Shown one piece after another: positions 61,337 through 64,000 of a stretch of 64,000 nt of DNA (the stretch's first letter is position 1; each line of letters begins with the position of its first letter). This stretch comes from Prevotella sp. (GTDB taxonomy: Bacteria; Bacteroidota; Bacteroidia; Bacteroidales; Bacteroidaceae), in contig JAJPYN010000007.1 in assembly GCA_021204905.1 (NCBI GenBank), positions 108,121 through 172,120 of the forward strand, written 5' to 3'. Below the pieces are notes generated by a model. The model had not been told where the DNA came from. It did no database searches and saw only the letters and a program-made list of their open reading frames with translations. The position numbers and the translations under genes are program-made.

Positions 61337-62782
61337 ATGAGAGGCAAATCCTTCTTTCTCGCATTCCTCGCCATAATTGTTGCCACTGCTTGCGACGACA
61401 ACACCGACACGCTCGGCGGCAGCCTTACCAACAATATGGACCACCTTGAAATCGCCACCGACACGTTCCTCGTTACCACGCGCTCGCTCGCGGTCGACTC
61501 CGTCCTTGCGCGCAACACGACAAGCTTCCTCGGCACCATCCGCGACCCCGAGACGGGCGAATACATCTCGGCGCATTATATGACGCAGTTCCACACCCTC
61601 GAGGACTACCAGTTCCCCGCGCGCGACTCGCTCATCAGCGTCGATGCCGCCGGCGACATCATTGCCGACTCGTGCGAGATTCGCATCTATTGGTCATCGT
61701 ATTACGGCGACTCGCTCACGTCGATGAAATGCTCCGTCTGCGAACTGGCCAGGCCCATGCGCGACGACACCAATTATTATTCTAATTTCGACCCGAAAGC
61801 CGAAGGGCTCATTCGCAGCGCAGACGACGGCGGCTTGCAAGTGGACAAAGCCTACACGCTCGAAGATATGAATGTCGAACGGTCCACGCGCGAGGACTCG
61901 TATTATTCGAAAAACATACGCGTGCTGCTCAACGACCCTTACACCGACAGCGACGGCAATACTTACAACAACTACGGCACGTACATCATGCGCAAGTACT
62001 ATGCCGAATACGGCGGCAGCCCCGACAATTTTAAGAACTCCGTGCGCCTGACAAACAACGTCATACCCGGCTTCTACATCGAGAGCACCGCCGGACTGGG
62101 CAATATGGCCGAGGTGTCGCTCACCCAGCTTAACCTTTATTTCCGCTACCTCGACGAGGACGGCGCCACCTACGTCGGCACAACATCCTTCGCCGGCACG
62201 CAGGAAGTGCTGCAACGCACCAACTACGTCAACGAGACAGGCAAAATCGCCGAGCTCGCCGCAGACAACACCTGCACCTATCTCAAGACGCCCGCAGGCA
62301 TCTTCACCGAAGTAACGCTGCCCGTCGAAGAGATATGCCTAAACCACGAGAACGACACCATCAACAGCGCCAAGTTCACGCTCCAACGCATCAACAACGA
62401 CGTGAAATCCGAGTACTCGCTCGACATCCCGCAGACGCTGCTCATCATCCCCCGCGACAGCCTCTATTCCTTCTTCGAAAACAAGGACGTGGCCAATTAT
62501 AAAACATCGTTCCTCGCAGCGTACAGCTCCACTGACAACACATACGTCTTCAACAATATCGGCTCGATGATCAAAGCCATGCAAACGGCAAGGATCGGCG
62601 GCGAGACATCCGAAGACTGGAACAAAGCCGTCATCATACCCGTCGTGATTTCCTACAACGCCTCGAGCGCGCTGAGCAACGTCGTGCACGATATGTCGCT
62701 CGCCAGCACGCGCCTCGTCGGCGGCCCGGACAACCCTTACGGCGACATCAAGATCAGCGTCATATACAGTAAATACAAGTAG
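61337..62782 (+). CDS. DUF4270-family lipoprotein
   Basis: A 481-aa lipoprotein (signal MRGKSFFLAFLAIIVATAC, then DDNTDTLGGSL, acidic after Cys). The pattern DTFLVTTRSLAVDSVLARNTTSFLGTIRDPETG near the N-terminus, and beta-rich text ending GDIKISVIYSKYK, are those of DUF4270, a Bacteroidota family without known activity. It follows the short GT5 gene after 13 bp, so the two are likely co-transcribed. Export to the outer membrane, perhaps to the surface, is predicted. The stop codon lies in TAGTTGCGGCTACT, a variant of the dispersed palindrome. Confidence 0.85.
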   Translation: MRGKSFFLAFLAIIVATACDDNTDTLGGSLTNNMDHLEIATDTFLVTTRSLAVDSVLARNTTSFLGTIRDPETGEYISAHYMTQFHTLEDYQFPARDSLISVDAAGDIIADSCEIRIYWSSYYGDSLTSMKCSVCELARPMRDDTNYYSNFDPKAEGLIRSADDGGLQVDKAYTLEDMNVERSTREDSYYSKNIRVLLNDPYTDSDGNTYNNYGTYIMRKYYAEYGGSPDNFKNSVRLTNNVIPGFYIESTAGLGNMAEVSLTQLNLYFRYLDEDGATYVGTTSFAGTQEVLQRTNYVNETGKIAELAADNTCTYLKTPAGIFTEVTLPVEEICLNHENDTINSAKFTLQRINNDVKSEYSLDIPQTLLIIPRDSLYSFFENKDVANYKTSFLAAYSSTDNTYVFNNIGSMIKAMQTARIGGETSEDWNKAVIIPVVISYNASSALSNVVHDMSLASTRLVGGPDNPYGDIKISVIYSKYK

Positions 62783-62832
62783 TTGCGGCTACTGATTAAG
62801 GAAGGAATTATCGTGCAAACGAGAGCAAGAGC

Positions 62833-62878
62833 GCCCCGAAGGGGCAGCATAAGAGTAACCGGGGGCTTCAGCCCTCGG
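62833..62878. repeat. REP-like double hairpin
   Basis: Two compact GC-rich stem-loops: GCCCC-GAA-GGGGC (62833-62845) and CCGGGGGC-TTCA-GCCCTCGG (62859-62878, 8-bp stem with one G-T). They are separated by AGCATAAGAGTAA in the 212-bp gap between the DUF4270 gene and the aquaporin. The pattern is that of short repetitive extragenic palindromes of Bacteroidota. Only one copy is in this window, so repetitiveness is assumed. There is no T-tract, so it is not a classic terminator. Nothing else was found in the gap. Confidence 0.55.
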
Positions 62879-62994
62879 AGAGAGATGCCATTAGATTAAT
62901 GCGTGCCGGCAGGTACGCGACATTGCTAATTTACAGAAGAGATTACACTTTATTTCATTCAATAAACTATTTGGTCAATTTAAAACGAATCACT

Positions 62995-63675
62995 ATGAAA
63001 AAGTATTTTGCTGAGTTAGTAGGCACAATGGTGCTGGTACTCATGGGTTGCGGTAGCGCCGTCTTCGCGGGCAATGCTGCCGATGCAGTAGGGCAAGGTG
63101 TCGGCACGCTGGGCGTCGCACTCGCCTTCGGTCTCTCCGTAGTGGCTATGGCGTACGCTATCGGCGGCATCTCGGGCTGCCACATCAACCCCGCCATCAC
63201 GTTCGGCGTGTATCTCTCGGGCAGGATGAAGGGCAAAGACGCGATTATGTACATCATCTTCCAAATCATCGGCGCCATCATTGCCTCGGCTATCATCTAT
63301 GCAATGGTCTGCGCAGGAGGGCATAACGGTCCCACTTGCACCGGCTCGAACGGCTGGAGCGGCGACGTAACAATGTGCGAAGCATTCATCGCCGAGGCTG
63401 TCTTCACGTGCGTATTCGTGCTCGTTGTGCTGGGCGCAACCGACCCGAAGAAAGGCGCCGGCAACTTCGCGGGCTTGGCTATCGGCCTCACGCTCGTCCT
63501 TGTCCACATCGTCTGCATCCCCATCACCGGCACATCGGTGAACCCCGCGCGCAGCATCGGGCCCGCCATCTTCCAAGGCGGCGAAGCGCTCTGCCAGCTC
63601 TGGCTCTTCATCGTCGCTCCGTTAGTAGGTGCGGCCATCAGCGCCCTCATCTGGAAGCTCATCGGCGAGAAGTAA
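62995..63675 (+). CDS. aqpZ: Aquaporin Z (water channel)
   Basis: The start is ATG 62995 (MKKYFAELVGTMVLV, 226 aa), not the upstream ATG at 62899, which would cover the end of the REP-like region. Six membrane segments and both NPA boxes, HINPAITFG and SVNPARSIG. The selectivity residues match AqpZ (Phe in ALAFGL, His in LVHIVCIP, Thr in GTSVNPAR and the Arg of NPAR), so it should pass water rather than glycerol. Single gene, closed by a terminator. Confidence 0.93.
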   Translation: MKKYFAELVGTMVLVLMGCGSAVFAGNAADAVGQGVGTLGVALAFGLSVVAMAYAIGGISGCHINPAITFGVYLSGRMKGKDAIMYIIFQIIGAIIASAIIYAMVCAGGHNGPTCTGSNGWSGDVTMCEAFIAEAVFTCVFVLVVLGATDPKKGAGNFAGLAIGLTLVLVHIVCIPITGTSVNPARSIGPAIFQGGEALCQLWLFIVAPLVGAAISALIWKLIGEK

Positions 63676-63723
63676 GCTGAAGACTAAAAACGCAAGCAAG
63701 CTGCGAATTACATCGAACAAAAG

Positions 63724-63756
63724 AGCCGTACACGTCAACTCGTGCGCGGCTTTTTT
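63724..63756 (+). terminator. Terminator of aqpZ
   Basis: Stem AGCCGTACACG (63724-63734) with CGTGCGCGGCT (63741-63751), 11 pairs including wobble/mismatch near the middle, a 6-nt loop and T6 (63751-63756), 48 bp after the stop. Confidence 0.8.
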
Positions 63757-63866
63757 ATGCCCTTTTCTATGGGTAACTTCGCAGCGCAAGCGCGAGGCCG
63801 GACGAGAGGTTTGCCCCGCGTCTTTTTGTTAACATACCCTGCGAGGCGCACATTTTTTTGCATTTA

Positions 63867-63898
63867 TTTGCCGCCTCAACCTATTCTTTTTAATTTTG
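63867..63898 (+). promoter_or_regulatory. Consensus promoter for a gene beyond the window
   Basis: TTTG (63867-63870), 20 bp, TAATTTTG (63891-63898), a near-perfect Bacteroidota promoter pointing out of the window. The region 63757-63866 shows no gene. Confidence 0.65.
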
Positions 63899-64000
63899 CC
63901 CTCGCATAGGGCTTCGCGCCCGGTGCGGGACATATCGGAAAATAAGCGTTAGCTTTAGTCTTGTTCTTAAAAGTTCGGCAAAATCTTTTAAAAGACAATC
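63899..64000 (+). other. Structured untranslated leader, continues past window end
   Basis: The predicted transcript starts near 63905 and has no ATG-led ORF of note up to base 64000. It can form GGGC-TTCGC-GCCC (63908-63920) and AAGC-GTTA-GCTT, followed by related AT-rich stretches CTTAAAAG and CTTTTAAAAG. A leader of at least 95 nt is long for this genome. Identity unknown. Confidence 0.4.

Overview
The window looks like a chromosomal segment from an anaerobic, glycan-degrading member of the Bacteroidales (Bacteroidota) with fairly high GC. The evidence is two SusC/SusD pairs, lipoproteins with Cys followed by acidic residues, promoters of the Bacteroides type (TTTG about 20 bp before TAnnTTTG), and neighbourhoods typical of the phylum (ftsK-lolA, a short GT5 gene next to a DUF4270 lipoprotein, etfB-etfA with a long acyl-CoA dehydrogenase). 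No rRNA, tRNA, IS element, phage gene or CRISPR array was seen. A genus cannot be assigned from the sequence alone.

Layout. 1-372: 3' end of an outer-membrane beta-barrel gene. 492-4130: etfB-etfA-acyl-CoA dehydrogenase operon. 4268-24941: a beta-(gluco)mannan utilisation locus. It has an AraC-type regulator divergent from an SGNH acetylesterase and a GH94 cellobiose phosphorylase. SusC-SusD-SGBP-GH5 follow, then a hairpin terminator, then GH26-GH130-GPH symporter-mannobiose 2-epimerase-GH36. 25003-34683 (minus strand): addB, addA, tilS, rlmI-like and a DEDD exonuclease. 34835-37957: ftsK and a LolA-like gene. 38405-58072: a xylan locus in two transcription units. The first is SusC-SusD-SGBP-GH10 carrying CBM-like inserts; the second is GH35/DUF5597-CE20-like esterase-GPH symporter-GH10/GH43 fusion-GH43-GH67. 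58342-62782: mmdA, an mmdE-like 50-codon gene missing from the ORF track, a biotin carrier gene, a short GT5 gene and a DUF4270 gene. 62995-63675: aquaporin Z. The last 325 bp hold a terminator, a good promoter and a structured leader for a gene beyond the window.

How the genes fit together. In the mannan locus, surface proteins (SusCD, SGBP, GH5) would bind, cut and import acetylated galacto(gluco)mannan. Periplasmic esterase, GH36 and GH26 would strip and shorten it, and the symporter would bring in disaccharides. In the cytosol mannobiose is epimerised to mannosyl-glucose and phosphorolysed by GH130, while cellobiose from glucomannan is phosphorolysed by GH94. In the xylan locus, the CBM-bearing GH10 works at the surface. 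Periplasmic esterase, GH67, GH10/GH43 and the GH35-like enzyme debranch and shorten oligosaccharides, the second symporter imports them, and a signal-less GH43 releases xylose. No regulator lies inside the xylan locus.

The most unusual non-coding structures are: four copies of a 12-mer spaced exactly 31 bp apart between rlmI and tilS; an intergenic element seen at the tilS 3' end and again, expanded to five degenerate tandem units, in front of the second xylan unit; and a terminator-like hairpin inside the mannan gene series.
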